DNA of 64,000 bases from Petrosia ficiformis (taxonomy: Eukaryota > Porifera > Demospongiae > Haplosclerida > Petrosiidae). Location of the stretch: NCBI GenBank assembly GCA_947044365.1, contig OX345636.1:24895466-24959465 (forward strand). Direction: 5' to 3'. The translations under genes and the position numbers were made by a program. Positions 46,156 to 58,873 of the stretch are shown here, piece by piece. Within the stretch, counting starts at the first letter, position 1. Every line of letters starts with the position of its first letter. Below the pieces are notes generated by a model, which was not told where the DNA came from, did not search any database, and saw only the letters and a program-made list of their open reading frames with translations.

Positions 46156-46469
46156 ACACCAAAAGCAACCTCGGAGTCATCAGAAACAGACCTGTGCAGG
46201 AAGAAAACGTAGTAAATATACTGTTCACAATAAATATTTAAGAAGAAAGTATGGAGTATGGAGAAACAACTTATCTTTTATTGAAGTAAAAATTTGATGA
46301 GGTAGAGAGTGGATAGATGGACAGGTATATAGTAAGTAGGAGTTTTCTGGGAGAGAGAATTAGAAACAATATGCAAATTAATATAGACAAATGCATGGAA
46401 TTAAGTTACGCATGATCATACATGGATGGCAAGAATGCACATAGAAGAACAAAAATGACCTGTTGTTTT

Positions 46470-49050
46470 AAGTCTTGAATCTTTATCCATCTATCCACAT
46501 CCTTCACATCTTGATCCTGGTACATGCAGAATCTTCTTCGTTTTGAGATCGTTAATACGGCGCATGCTTATAATACAGAGCTGAAATTCCTGCACGTGCA
46601 GCAGAGATCTGGGAGCATAATAATTATTATACAGTATTATTTTTATATATAAATAATAGAATAGATAGCTACGAACTACAACGCTATTTTTTTTTTACTT
46701 CTGTATAATGTACAAAAACTGAACAAAATACTGTTTTTGTTTTTACTTCGCCGAAGGATGCATGCATGCATGGTAGCAACAATGATGATAAAAAATGCTG
46801 ATAACAAAGCAGTAGAAAATAGCAAATCAGAAAATAAATTACATCGAAAATAGTATTATATTGAAAATATTATCAAGAAAATAATAATTTGAAAATAATT
46901 ATTATAATAATTATTATTATAATGATAATTTGAAAACATTTTCAAGAAATATATACATATACATGTAGTTGAAAGAGAAAGATATTAGTTAATTCAATGG
47001 ATTAATAAAAGAAAAAAGTTATAGACAAAGAACATTAACGTTATATAGTCATTGGTATTGAAAAACGATAAGGAGCATGCAGACTAGTACATTAATCATG
47101 GGCTTTCTAATTGTGAATTGAAAATAAAGAGAATTAAGAACAAGTGTATATAGAGAAAAAAAACATCCCTATATTTGCTTTGTGATGACTATGTATTAAG
47201 CATTGCTGATGGCACTAGTGTCTCTACCTTTCTGTGTACTCGAAAGCTGGGGCCTGAAGAAGTAAGTGTAAGCCTGATTGCAGTCTAAGTACACAGATCT
47301 TTGTTGAACTGACTGAAGTATTCCTACAAGGTTCTAAATGATGACTTCCTCATATCTGAAACTTAACAACTTATTATACTTACTTGTTAAAGATTCTTGC
47401 ATAATATTTATACTGTTTCTCTGCTATATACAACAGTTATTAGCAGTTTCTGAATCTTCCTGGCTTGTCTGTAGCTCGAAGAGCCGCGAACACGCTGTCC
47501 TTTACGCGCCACGCCCATTAATTGACCGAGCCCCCGGGAATGACGCAACTTCCATAACTACGTAACAACGCATAGTCGCGCAAGTGACACAAACATAATT
47601 ATAATTATATATATATATATATACATTAAACCCCGTGGAAAGCAATTGTAGGGATGGCCCTACGGGCCATAAAAACAGACTAGTATATTTAACATAAGTA
47701 TTCACAGGCTTACCTCACAGGCTTTCTATTATAATAGTTATTATGAATAGAGAGGAAAGAAAAATAGACTAGTATATTTAATACAGGTATAATGAAACAC
47801 AGGCTTTCCATTAAAATAATTATTATGAATTGAAAATAAATAAAGAGGACTAAGAAAAATAACTAGTATATTTAATACACAGGTATAATTAATCACAGGC
47901 TTTCTATTATCATTGAATCGAAAATATATATATGTTGAATTTTCTTTATTTTTCTTAATTATTAATTTTTGTTAAGAAAACAAATTATTACTGATAATAA
48001 TTCCTTAAAATTGATAATTATATGTGAAAATACAATTCAAAATACAATTAAGAGCAACATTTCAAATAAATATTCACAAAAAAATACAAAAATAATGAAG
48101 TAACAGCCACTAAGATGAGTCCTTTGCAGGAGAGAAATCCCAATGAAGATGAATCCCTTTCAGAAGAGGAGCCCATGAAAACAAGCCAGTCCAGGTGAAG
48201 CTGCATTGCAGGTAGAAGACGGATCTATCCACATCCTTCACATCTTGGTCCTGGGTCCCTGGTACTTCTCCGTCTTGATGCATACTTATAATACAGAGCT
48301 GAAACTCCTGCACGTGCAGCAGAGATCTGGGAGCATGCATGCATGCTTGTCAGGGAGGCGTGTGCAGGCAGGGTGAGCATTATTAATTAGATTTATAATG
48401 CAAAATTATTGTAATAGTATTTTTATGTATAAATAATATAATAGAACATAGAGTCTAATTATTAAAAAATTCATGTAGCTATGAACTACACTGCTATTTT
48501 GTATAGAACAAAACACTGTTAAAGTGTTTTTGTTTTTACTTCGCCGAAGTAATGATGATGATTAAAAATGCTAATCAGAAAATAAATTACATCAAAAATA
48601 GTATATTCAATTAAGAAAATAGTAGAAAAAAGTGATAATTTGAAAATATTTTCAAGAAATAATTATAATGATAATTTGAAAATATTTTCAAGAAATATAG
48701 TTGAAAAAGAAAAAAATTAGTAAAGTAAAAGGTTACAGAAAAAGAAAATTAACGTTATATAGTCATTCGAATTAAAACAAGTGTATATAGAGAAAAAAAG
48801 TATCCCTGTGATTGCTTTATGATGTCCAGCATTCAGTAATCATGGCTGACTTTATCATGCCTGAAACACAACAGCCTATTATAGTTATTATTTTGATTAT
48901 TTACTCTCTTTACCTCTTTAAGAATATATTAGCAAGTAGTTCCAGTTTCTATGTAAGCTACAAGCAGCTTTCGTTCTGCTGAGTTAGAGCGAGCGTTCTA
49001 TTACGCGCCACGCCCATTAATTGACCGAGCCCCCGGAAGTGACGCAACTG
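46470..49050. repeat. Segmental duplication (46470-47560 versus 48215-49050)
   Basis: Shared blocks in the same order: CATCCTTCACATCTTG, TATAATACAGAGCTGAAA, TCCTGCACGTGCAGCAGAGA, CAGAAAATAAATTACATC, TTAACGTTATATAGTCATT, GTGTATATAGAGAAAAAAA, and a CpG-containing end with ACGCGCCACGCCCATTAATT then GACCGAGCCCCCGG. Together with the block at 45.0-46.2 kb this suggests a repeated unit of about 1.8 kb. The CpG-rich right end might be a promoter of a minus-strand transcript; this is inference. Confidence 0.65.
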
Positions 49051-49219
49051 CAATACAAGATAATTAATCACAGGCTTTCAGGATTTTAAGGAAAATAGCA
49101 TAGGCGTAGGGTAGGGTGTCCAGGGTGGGCCTGGCCATCCTTAAAAGATCATGGGCCCTCCTGCTGACCATGTGATAAAATCGAGATAAAATGGCTGTCA
49201 AGAGGCAGTCAATTATTAC

Positions 49220-49286
49220 TAGTCTCGCGTAGCCAGCCCCTCTCCTCTAAACGAGGGAGAGGGGAGGGGCTGGCAACGCGAGACTA
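49220..49286. mobile_element. 67-bp hairpin MITE with 9-bp target duplication
   Basis: The element runs from TAGTCTCGCGTAGCCAGCCC to its near-perfect inverted end (GGGGCTGGC then AACGCGAGACTA), with only a short TAAACGAGG-type loop. AATTATTAC flanks it exactly at 49211-49219 and 49287-49295. A 9-bp duplication points to Mutator-like transposition, though 8 bp plus a chance match (hAT) is possible. Confidence 0.8.
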
Positions 49287-51752
49287 AATTATTACTAATT
49301 TTCTAGCACCAATCCACTCTAGGAAAAGGTTAGTTATTTTTGATTGATGAAAAGTTAATCGATCTAAACCATCTTAGAGTACTGTCAGAGCGTGAGTCAG
49401 ATATAGACGAGGATTTGTGTTTGTAAATCTGTCGATGATCAGTCTCGGTGTAATAGGCCACGCCCCTCATAAATAATTAATTAGCCGAAAGTTTTTGCGC
49501 CGTGCTTCGCACGCCGGGCCCCCCCCTCATTTCTTGGTCTGGCTACGCCACTGGAAAATATACTAGTATATATTCAATACAGGTATAATTATAATAGACC
49601 ATTATTAATTAATTTTTATGCTTCTCCCAAAGAGGTGATGTCGATGTAGGCTAGTATTGTCCACATTTATGCATAGTCTGGTTGTCCTGCCATTCACTTA
49701 CCAAGGAATGATCTGCTATATCAAAGTTATTATGTAGGAATACAATTAGAGGCTTGGGTAAGGTATAGTTACTGAACTTACTCTTGCTACACTGGTGTTT
49801 CAGGATTGCTATTAACTCACTATAGATTTATAATCATTTATTTTCAGTTGTCATCGGTATGCAATAATGCATAATGCTATAGCTGTGCCAGAACAACTTT
49901 GATATAGTGGTGTTCCCAGACCATTCCTCATGCAATAAACAAATGGGTGGGGCACCCAGACTATTTTACAGAAATGATGTTGTAATACAAAAGAGTAAAA
50001 TAAGAATACTAAGTATCCGCTGTGAGGCTACTAGCAAAGTAACCGAATCATTTGTTATTTGCTTACTTGTACACTAATTTCCTTATTTACATGTAACATG
50101 TATTGCATTATGTTTCCTCAATCCTGCATTATTCTTTGGGTTACAGATCAGCTTGTATAATAATTATGTCAATCACAATGACTTACTAACAGATACTAAT
50201 CATTACAACCAGAATTAAACATCAAAGATTTTGGAAAATGATAATTACAATTATAATTACAACAATCCAGATTGGTGGATATATTCCTTAGTGCGTTGTT
50301 ACATCGTTGGCAATTTCAAAGGTAAAAAAAAGTTATAAATATAATATGTAATGTGGTGGCGTTTACAGAGAAGACTTGGGATGGAAATTTCAGTTATTAA
50401 ACATTATGCAAATAAAGCTAAGTGTTTCTGAACTTAGTACACTATCACAATAAAACAAAAACTACACTGTAAAAATTAATGGGTTATTTTAACCTTCACT
50501 TGGTTACATGAGTTTCAATACAATATTAATAATATGCTCCTGAGACTACATTGATTTCTTTTCTTGGAAGGTAACATTTAAAATTAGTAATTTATTTCTT
50601 GATTAGTACATGTACATGCCATAGTGAAGAATGGTAAGAAATACAATACAATGTACTTCAAATATTTGTAGAGTACAATGGATGTTATTTGTTATTATAA
50701 GTACAAATTCATGTACATAAACTGCAAAAAGTAAATCGTTAAAATAACCATTTTATGGGTTAGTTCAGTGGCAAGGAATAGCATGAGTTTCAATTTAGAT
50801 TGTCAATTGTCATAAAGGATATTGTGGTTACATGCATGTATGTTACTATGACATAATGGGTATAAATTAAATTATGTGTTTGTGGGTTTACAAACTTTTT
50901 TGATGGCCATATACAATTACATGTACTTTAGTAAATTATACTAAATCTTTGACATGAAATATGAGTAGACAGCACCCTCAACGTATAGTGAGTCAACTGT
51001 AACTGAATATAAGTAGTACAATTTCATTAGCACAATATAACTGTATTAGATGTATGTATATATTTCAAGCAACCAACTAATTGTTAAATCCTTGCAACTA
51101 TACAAACCACTAAATTAGTTATTTTAACTGTCAAAATACTTAATACATAACTGTCTCCATTAACTATCATACTTCTGCCAAAGAAACTCCTTGAGTTCAG
51201 TGCCAGAATGTATCAGTATCATTCTCAGGGCCCAAAGTTCAGTATGACTAAAAATGTAATGTCTGTTAACAAAATATTAAAATTAATAATATTAATAAGT
51301 GGTCAAAAAATGCACAGTAATGGACAATAAAAATCACATTGCAATGTACTGTACTCTATGTACTGTACTGTAGAGCCTAAGCAGCTTATTATCAATACAA
51401 AAGAAGGGTTCAACTGCAAGGACAGAATTAATGGAAGTCAGTTAAAGATAGTGTTTTTATGAACACTGATTGCACATTTCCTCCAGTTCTCTGAAATTCC
51501 TATATACATGAAACTCTGAACCCCTTGCATTGTAGAATGTTTGTATACTATATTGTAGACCTGTATTTGAGTTCCCCCAACAGTGAATGTATTACCTGAA
51601 ACTAAACTTATTACCTGAGGGTACCATGATTATCATAATTATGACTAATAATAAAAATTGGTTGCAATATAGAATGGTTTAATCAAAAACAGTCTTACAT
51701 ACAAACCAGTGCTGGTGTTGTACTAATCCCAGAGTCCATTAGGTACAAACAC

Positions 51753-52135
51753 TACACTGCAAAAAATAAATGGTTAAAATAACCATTTTATTGGTTAGTA
51801 CATGCAGTGGCAAGGAGGAATAGCATGAGTTTCATAAAGGATGTTGTGGTTACATGCATGTATGTTACTATGACATAATGGGTATAAATTAAATTATGTG
51901 TTTGCGGGTTTACAAACCTTTTTAATTATACTAAATCTTTGACATGAAATATGAGTAAACAGCACCCTCAAAGTATAGTGATTCAACTGTAACTGAATAT
52001 AAGTAGTACAATTTCATTAGCACAATATAACTGTATTAGATGTATGTATTTCAAGCAACCAACTAATTGTTAAATCCTTGCAACTGTACTAACCACTAAA
52101 TTAGTTATTTTAACTGGTTATTTTTTTGCAGTGTA
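51753..52135. mobile_element. MITE with TACACTGCAAAAAA terminal inverted repeats
   Basis: Both ends are TACACTGCAAAAAA in inverted orientation, followed inward by AATAACCA/GTTAAAATAAC motifs. A closely similar copy lies at about 50724-51150, sharing CATGAGTTTC, GGTTACATGCATGTATGTTA and CTATGACATAATGGGTATAA. More diverged relatives lie at 50462-50720, 61470-61800 and 63344-63686. A TA target site would fit Tc1/mariner-type mobilisation. Non-coding. Confidence 0.75.
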
Positions 52136-52632
52136 TTGCAATACATGAAATTGTAATATTCATTTTGCTTTATTTACAAACTTTTGTAAGATTTTGGATC
52201 TTTAAAAAGCTCGTAAGTAAACTCTCTCAAGAAAAAAAATTAGAGTTCCAGAACTGTAATTATTCAACCTGGTACACTGTAAAACATAATACATTGTAAA
52301 ACATAATTGGTTATTTTAACCTTCAGTTGGTTACAGGAGTTTCAATGTAACTCTATTTTCCTGAATGTTGATTTGTTCTTCCTGCTAGGTAATATTTCCA
52401 GTCACAGTTCATTTCTTTTTACAGTAAAGAAGGTTTAGAAAACTAAAATATTTTAAGTAAAATATTTATTCTGCTTCATTGTAAATCAATTAAACCGTAT
52501 AAGGAATTTGAAACTGTACTATAATGGGATTATAATTAGTATAATATAACATTGTATGTCACCGTGCATGCAGTCATAACAACCTAATTAAACCACAATT
52601 TCCATTATTCCTTGCAACTGTAGTAACAAAAC

Positions 52633-52812
52633 TGTAATGTAACTTCAATTGTCTGACTTGAGCTTGGTTCGACACTTATTCGCCCTTGAATACGCACTCA
52701 GTTTAACAACAACTTGTTATTTTTTCCAATATTTCATTCAATTAAAACTACAACAATATTCATAGTCAAATCAATAAACGATAATAATATTCATAATCAA
52801 ATTTACATCACA
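52633..52812 (-). repeat. BEL/Pao 3' LTR
   Basis: 180 bp, TG at 52633 and CA at 52811-52812 on the plus strand. It carries a 4-bp TTCA insertion relative to the other LTR. AAAAC precedes it. Confidence 0.92.
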
Positions 52813-52886
52813 CTCCCCCTGTTGAAGAGATATTCAACAAGGTACAATAATAATAAATATGAGTATCAAACATACCATAATAGTAA

Positions 52887-55800
52887 TTAGTCATCATCCG
52901 ATTCAATATTAAAGACATCTTGTCTCAATTGATCTCGAACTCTTATTGCTGCTCTTCTTGTCGGTCGAGTTTCATTAGTTTGAATTACTGAGTTATGACT
53001 TGGTGCATTCCCATTACAATTCGTTTGATCATCTACCATGTTTTCACTAGCAACTTCCAATGGATAGAGGTATTGAACGGGTCGGGTCGGTTGAGAATGG
53101 CAGAACGATCTAATCCTGATTGCGTACGAACTCGTGCTCCTCTGACTTGTCCATCAGATCCTTTAATAAGTTCTTCAACAAGAGCCAGTTTCCAGAGACC
53201 ACGAGGTTAATTTTCATCGTGAATGAGAACAACTTGACCAATCGAAATAGTCTTCACCTTGTCTTCCTTCTTATAATCGAGTCTGTGACTGGTTCTTAAC
53301 TCGAGAAGATACTCATGTCTCCAACGTTTCCAAAAGTGATCTAATATCTTGTTTAAATGCCTCATTCTGCGGGTCAGTTCTGAGTGGTCTGGTGATGTTT
53401 CGTAGTCTACATCAACTACATCAGGTATTCCTGGTAGGGTAAGTACTCTTCTACTGATTAATAAGTGTGACGGGGTCAATGGCTCATCAAGATCATCGGA
53501 AGAAACGTACGTCAGAGGTCTAGAATTGATGATCATCTCTACTTCGGAAATTGATGTCAAAAGCTCGTCATATGTAAGTTTCGCTTTACCGACAATTTTC
53601 TTCAGACAACTCTTCGTAGACTGAATCATCCGTTCAAAAACTCCCCCTTGCCAAGGTGCCTTTTCCAAATTGAAGGACCAATCTACATTGACTCGAAGGA
53701 AATGCTGTTTCACATCATGGTGGTTTAATACCTTCACAATTGTCTTCGCAGCCGACTTGAATGTCTTAGCATTGTCTGATATCATCTTCATGGGAAATCC
53801 TCGTCGGGCAGTAAATCGTTTAAAACAACGAATAAAGGTAGGAGCCGTGAGGTCAGGTACGAGTTCAAGGTGTATGGCACGCACAATACAACAAGTGAAG
53901 AGACAAATCCAGACCTTCTCATCATTGTTAATATACAATGGCCCAGCAAAATCCACTCCTGTACAACAAAATGGAGGGGCTTCTCTAACTCTACATGGTG
54001 GTAGTGGTGGTGGAGGTGGTGGATTGAAGGGTTTTGCAGTGAATCGACGACATATTGTGCACTTGTACAATATTTTCTGAACAAACTGTCTCCCTCCAAT
54101 TATCCAATATTGGGATCTCAATTGTGTGAGTGTATCACTGACACCATTGTGTCCAACCTTGTTGTGGCAGTCCTTCATAATGAGGGTTGCTAAGTGATGT
54201 CTCTTGTCCAATATGATGGGATGTTGCGTAGACACTGGGATATTGGCATGAGTCAGTCTTCCTCCACATCTCCACACACCTTCCTTGTCACAGTAGGGGT
54301 CTAATTGTCGCGTCTGGGACTCAAACTTGTTGTCTGATAACAATGAGGTCTGCATCTCCTGTACCCAAATCTTAAGAGCTTCATCGACATCTTTTAACGT
54401 AATGCTGTTGGTAACAGAGTCTTGTGAATCCTTCAATTTCAACGTTAGCAACTTAACAAATTTCAAAACATAGGCCGTAACCATCAACAGTCTCTCTAGA
54501 GAACTGTAGTCTTGGCATCGCATTATATTACTAATTGAATTTGGGTTGTCATTGATCAGGAGGTTGTGAGATCCTACGGTTTTCATTTCCTTCAAACACT
54601 CTTCAGGTAAGTTTTCCAGCTCTGGCTCATTTGTCTCGATTAACTTAGGTCCATTCAACCACTGTCCGCACTTGTTGAGTTCAGCAGGATTCATTCCTCG
54701 GGAAGGAATATCAGCAGGGTTGTGTTGTCCAGGACAATGTCTCCAATTCTCGAACGAAACTAGTCAACGTATTTCTCTCACTCTGTTCTCAACAAATTGT
54801 TTCCACTCTCGATCAGTCCCTTGAATCCAACACAGGGTAACCTTTGAATCAGTGTAACAACGGGGTTCATCCAGCTGTAACTCAAACTTCAGGGCTTCTT
54901 GAACACTAACTACTAATCTTGCTAGTAGGAGAGAAGATAACAACTCTAATCTCGGTATCGATTGACATGTGGTTGGAGAGACTCTAGTTTTCGCTGCAAT
55001 GAACTTTAAATTGATGACTGCGATCAAATGTGACATCTAGATATACGACGGCTGCATATGCCTTAGCTGAGGCATCACAGAACCCACAGAGTCGGAGAGT
55101 CATCATTGGTGAGTGGAATTGGCTGAAGTAGCAGCGTGGTAGTGTCATTGTAGTGGAATCCTTTAGTCCGGCCACGAGAGAATTCCACTTATTTAAAGGC
55201 TCCCCTGTCAACGGTTCATCCCAGTTCATCTTCAACTTGCAAATGTCCTGAAACAGGATCTTGAATCGGACAATCACTGGAGAGATGACACCTAAGGGGT
55301 CAAAAAACTTGGCTGTAATACTTACGACATCTCTCTTCGTAGGATTTGGGATGTCCATAGCCTGAGCTATACTGCTGATGTCAAACTGTAATTGGTCTTC
55401 AGCTACATTCCAACTAATTCCCAAGATCCTTTGCTCATCATTAGATGTGTTGAAGTCACTTCCTAGTGTAATCTTTGAATACGATCGATCATCTATATTC
55501 CTTCGACAGATAGATTCTGGTTTTTTTAGTAGAAATTCCATCTCGTTCCGATTCATCCTCGTTCTGAGGTTAGAGGAATTAGTGATAAATTTTCATAGGT
55601 TAAATCCTCCTTCAGATAACCTTTTTTTCGACTTCAAATACAACTCAAATGTGCTATCATCATCTTGTGCTCCAGATATAACATCGTCTACATAAATTGA
55701 TCGACTGAACTTTGTGACAAACTCAGGGTCTTCTCGCCTGTAGTTTTCCATGTGATGAGCAATGGTGGCGTTCAACAAAAAGGGGCTTGAAGATACGCCA

Positions 55801-57140
55801 AATACAACTCTTGTGAATCTGAGAATGATGATGTCGGGATTCTTCTTCCTGGGATCATCAACCCAAATGAACCTCAAGACATCTCTGTCTTCTTCAGCTA
55901 CCGATACCATGAGAAAAGCCTTCTCTATATCTCCTGTTAAGGCCGTTTTGTGTACTCGAAATCGCAGGAGGATATCAAATATCCTTTGGTCAAATGGTGT
56001 TCCAGCATAAAGGCAATTATTCAGTGAGGGAACGTCTCTAGATCGTGCCTAGGCATCATACACCACTCTTAATTTTGTGGTCTCCCTATCATGTCGAACA
56101 ACTGCATGGTGTGGAAGGTAGTGGACTCTCTTGTTTGTCTTCACGAATGGATCTTTCACAATCTCCACAACTCCCTGACTTAACTGATCCCGGATGACAA
56201 AGTCATATTCAGACAACAGTTCTGGATTTTTCTGGAGTCGGCTCAGAAGGTTCCCTAGCCTCTTGCAACTCAACTCAAAGTTGTCTGGCAACTCTGAATG
56301 TGAATCTTTCCACGGCAGACGAACCTCGTAACGGCAGTCCTTGAAAGTAATCTCGTTGATGAACTTGTCATAGATCAATGATTCATTTTTTACAATTCCG
56401 AACGATTCAAGTTCCCAGAACTTCTTCAGCTGAGTGTCTAATGACTGATCTAGATTATTGTGTATCGTCTCACCATTAACTCGAAGTGCGTGTGTGGAGG
56501 CAATCAAATTGACAGCATTATCTCCACTCTCCATCCCTTGTAGTGGACCAGATAGAACCCATCCTAGTCTGGTGTGGATAGCTGTAGGACCAATCCTCCC
56601 CCGTAAAACTCTACTTGTGACAAAACTCCAATAGTAGTCGGATCCAATAAGTATGTCTACTTCCAGAGTGTCTCCTAGGTGAGAGGAATCTGCTAAGTTC
56701 AGTCCTGACAGGTGCTGAAAGTTTTTCCTTGCGAGGTTGACTGGTTGGCTACAAATAGGTTCACAAATGAGTGGTACGGCTAGAGCGGTTATTTTCACGC
56801 TTCCTCCATTCCTAGTTCCAACTCTAAGATTGACTAAATCACATTCTTGTCGTTTCTCAACAGAGGATCCAAAGGTCTTGATTTATATCATGTCAGTACG
56901 TACAGTCTCCAATGCGAGTCTGTCTCTCAATCGGTTAGTTATGTAGGATCTTTGGCTCCCACTATCCAGTATGATTCTGGCCTGAATTGTAGTTGATTTT
57001 CCATAGGCTGGTGCTGTTGCTGTCTGGAGTAGCACAGGAGTTTTCGTTCCAACATACATCTGTGTTGATGGTAATTGTCGTTCAGACGAGTTCCTCGGTC
57101 GGATGTTGACACATTTTTCTGGCCTTGTGCTCATTGGCAC
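52887..57140 (-). pseudogene. BEL/Pao pol (protease, RT, RNase H, integrase), interrupted
   Basis: Protease core with ARIILDSGSQRSYITNRLRD (near 56.95 kb), RT with the catalytic box SIYVDDV (near 55.69 kb), a Pao-type A17/RNase-H region with LCGFCDASAKAYAAVVYLD (near 55.07 kb) and CYTDSKVTLCWIQG, and an integrase with zinc-binding HNKVGH and CTICRR, then TGVDFAGPL and MISDNAKTF and WQGGVFERMI (about 53.6-54.2 kb). The C-terminal tail ends at a stop at 52887. In-frame stops lie at 56883, 56049, 55593, 54764 and 53207; frameshifts near 55.02 kb and at a GGGTC repeat near 53.09 kb. The gag and pol frames overlap in a -1 relation at 57131-57140. The element cannot make its own full polyprotein as read. 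Confidence 0.9.
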
Positions 57141-58383
57141 AAACTGACGTGGTGTCTACCATTACACTGGCTGCATCTAATATTGGATCGGCAGTCACGA
57201 CTTAAGTGGTTTCTCTTGAGGCAAACGTAACATCTCCCTTCTCTCCTCAAAACTTGCTTCCTAGTTTCAACGTCAGTCACAGATTTACAAGCACTTGGAA
57301 AATGTGATTCTCGGCAGTAGCAGCAGTTTACTCTTTGACTTCCAAGTACGAATGTAGCTGTTGTAGATGGTATGGACCTTCTGGAATCACGTGATGTAGA
57401 TGAGGTTATTGCACTTGTATCAGCTCTCTCTCTAGCTTCGATTTCTTGTTCGATCAGTTCCATCAATGGGTCTAGTTCCCAATTATCTCCAGCAATGTGT
57501 CTGCTCACCACAAGTCTCAACTCAGACGGCAACTTGTTCATCAGTATGGATGAAAGCAGAGTACCATAGGCATCTGATGTAACTCCGAGAGCCTTCAAGG
57601 CTCTAACATGAGATTCGATCCAGTCATACAGTCTCCGTAACCCTCTCAAATTGTGATTAGAGGTGACAGGTTCAAGGTTCAAGAGAATCTCCATGTGTTT
57701 GTTGACGATTACTTGTTTGTTCCCAAACCTCTTCTTCAGTATCATAACAGCTTCCTTGTAGTTGGATGCTGTAAGGGAGAGACCTGCTATTGCTTCGGAT
57801 GCACTGTGCTCAATCATTGACGTTAAGTAGTTGAATTTGTCAACATCTGAGAGGTCGGGGTTTTGATGAACAGCCGATTCGAAAGAATCCCAGAAACTGG
57901 TCCATCTTGACACATCTCCGTTAAACTTCTTAAGTGACAGTTTAGGTAGCTTCACCTTTGTAGTGCCGGATACAGTTGCTGTGACTGTTTCAGAGGGAGG
58001 AGTCACACGAGGTGTCGGGATTGGAGATCTCGATGGTGCCAGGGACGTAGATCTTGAAGGTGTCCTCCTATCGGTGCTTGTATCTATAGCACCATCACTC
58101 CCAATACCTTCGTCAATTTTATGATGGTTAGTTGAATTCTTTCAGCAAAAATATCCGACTGCTGTATTTCCTCCTCCACTTCATCATCAGGTGTCCTTTC
58201 CAGTATCTTCTCATCGAGCGTCATCAAAATGGTTGCCTTTTCTTCAAGTGATTGTTTCAGTTGCATTAGGTTTAGAATGTCTGTACTCTCCTCTGTCAGT
58301 GCTTCATCTACTTTCGTCAAAGTACGAGTAGTAGAGCCTCGGTGCCCTCCTTGTATTTGTTTCTGTCGAGCGTATTCACTCAT
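57131..58383 (-). pseudogene. BEL/Pao gag, frameshifted
   Basis: The first frame (58084-58383) begins MSEYARQKQIQGG and is acidic and helical. After a frameshift near 58.09-58.13 kb a second frame (57131-58080) carries the DUF1759-type capsid region (LPKLSLKKFNGDVSRWTSFW) and zinc knuckles CYVCLKRNHLSRDC and CSQCNGRHHVSLC near its end. The frame closes with TGA at 57131, just where pol starts in another frame; a deliberate -1 shift or a mutation are both possible. Most BEL/Pao elements have a single gag-pol frame. Confidence 0.88.
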
Positions 58384-58502
58384 CCTCTTTGGGGGTCAAT
58401 TGGAATACCATGTGGTGATCACAAATTTCTGCTTTTTCAGTCTCTCGTTCACGATTGGCTGAAATAGCTCAAGACAGTCGACTAATCCGGTTTGGCGGAC
58501 CA

Positions 58503-58678
58503 TGTAATGTAACTTCAATTGTCTGACTTGAGCTTGGTTCGACACTTATTCGCCCTTGAATACACACTCAATTTAACAACAACTTGTTATTTTTTCCAAT
58601 ATTTCATTCAATTAAAACTACAACAATATAGTCAAATCAATAAACGATAATAATATTCATAATCAAATTTACATCACA
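58503..58678 (-). repeat. BEL/Pao 5' LTR
   Basis: 176 bp, TG at 58503 and CA at 58677-58678. It matches the other LTR except for two substitutions and a 4-bp gap. AAAAC follows it. It should contain the element promoter on the minus strand. Confidence 0.92.
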
Positions 58679-58873
58679 AAAACTAACTAATTATTTTTGC
58701 AGTGTAGACATGGTTACAGTGTAGATATGGTGGAATATTGTGTAGAAGTTGTAGAGAAGATGCTGTATTTAGTTTTGAATCTGTTAAATGTATTCCATAG
58801 GTGCCTGCAGGCCCGGGCAGATTTTCAGACTATGATCTAAATTAATATACTGGCTGCTTGTGGTTTGTTTAAT

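Larger units (their letters stand above)
41442..52632. other. 11-kb gene-poor, repeat-rich interval
   Basis: No convincing host gene. Features inside are listed separately: a minisatellite at 42136-42347, a foldback repeat at about 42775-43680, hAT fragments at 43674-44034 and 44675-45001, a segmental duplication at 45.0-49.05 kb, a 67-bp MITE at 49220-49286, and MITEs of the TACACTGCAAAAA family at 50.46-52.13 kb. The stretches 41.7-42.1, 44.05-44.6 and 49.56-50.46 kb show nothing I recognise beyond AT-rich DNA. The 45-49 kb blocks could belong to a non-coding or fast-evolving transcript family, but no splice-consistent ORF was found. Confidence 0.55.
52633..58678 (-). mobile_element. Full-length BEL/Pao LTR retrotransposon
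   Basis: Two LTRs (52633-52812 and 58503-58678), both TG...CA, enclose gag and pol on the minus strand. A 5-bp target duplication AAAAC flanks the element (52628-52632 and 58679-58683), the size typical for BEL/Pao. Just inside the 5' LTR is a tRNA-primer-site-like TGGTCCGCCAAACCGGA; just inside the 3' LTR is a purine run AACAGGGGGAG. Domain order is gag with zinc knuckles, protease, reverse transcriptase, RNase H, integrase. The LTRs differ by two substitutions and one 4-bp indel, so insertion is recent, yet coding capacity is broken at several places. Confidence 0.95.

Noticed and set aside
53670..54080. 136-codon plus-strand ORF with a Gly-rich run
   Set aside because: It is the antisense shadow of the Pao integrase; the Gly run is the complement of a proline-rich stretch.
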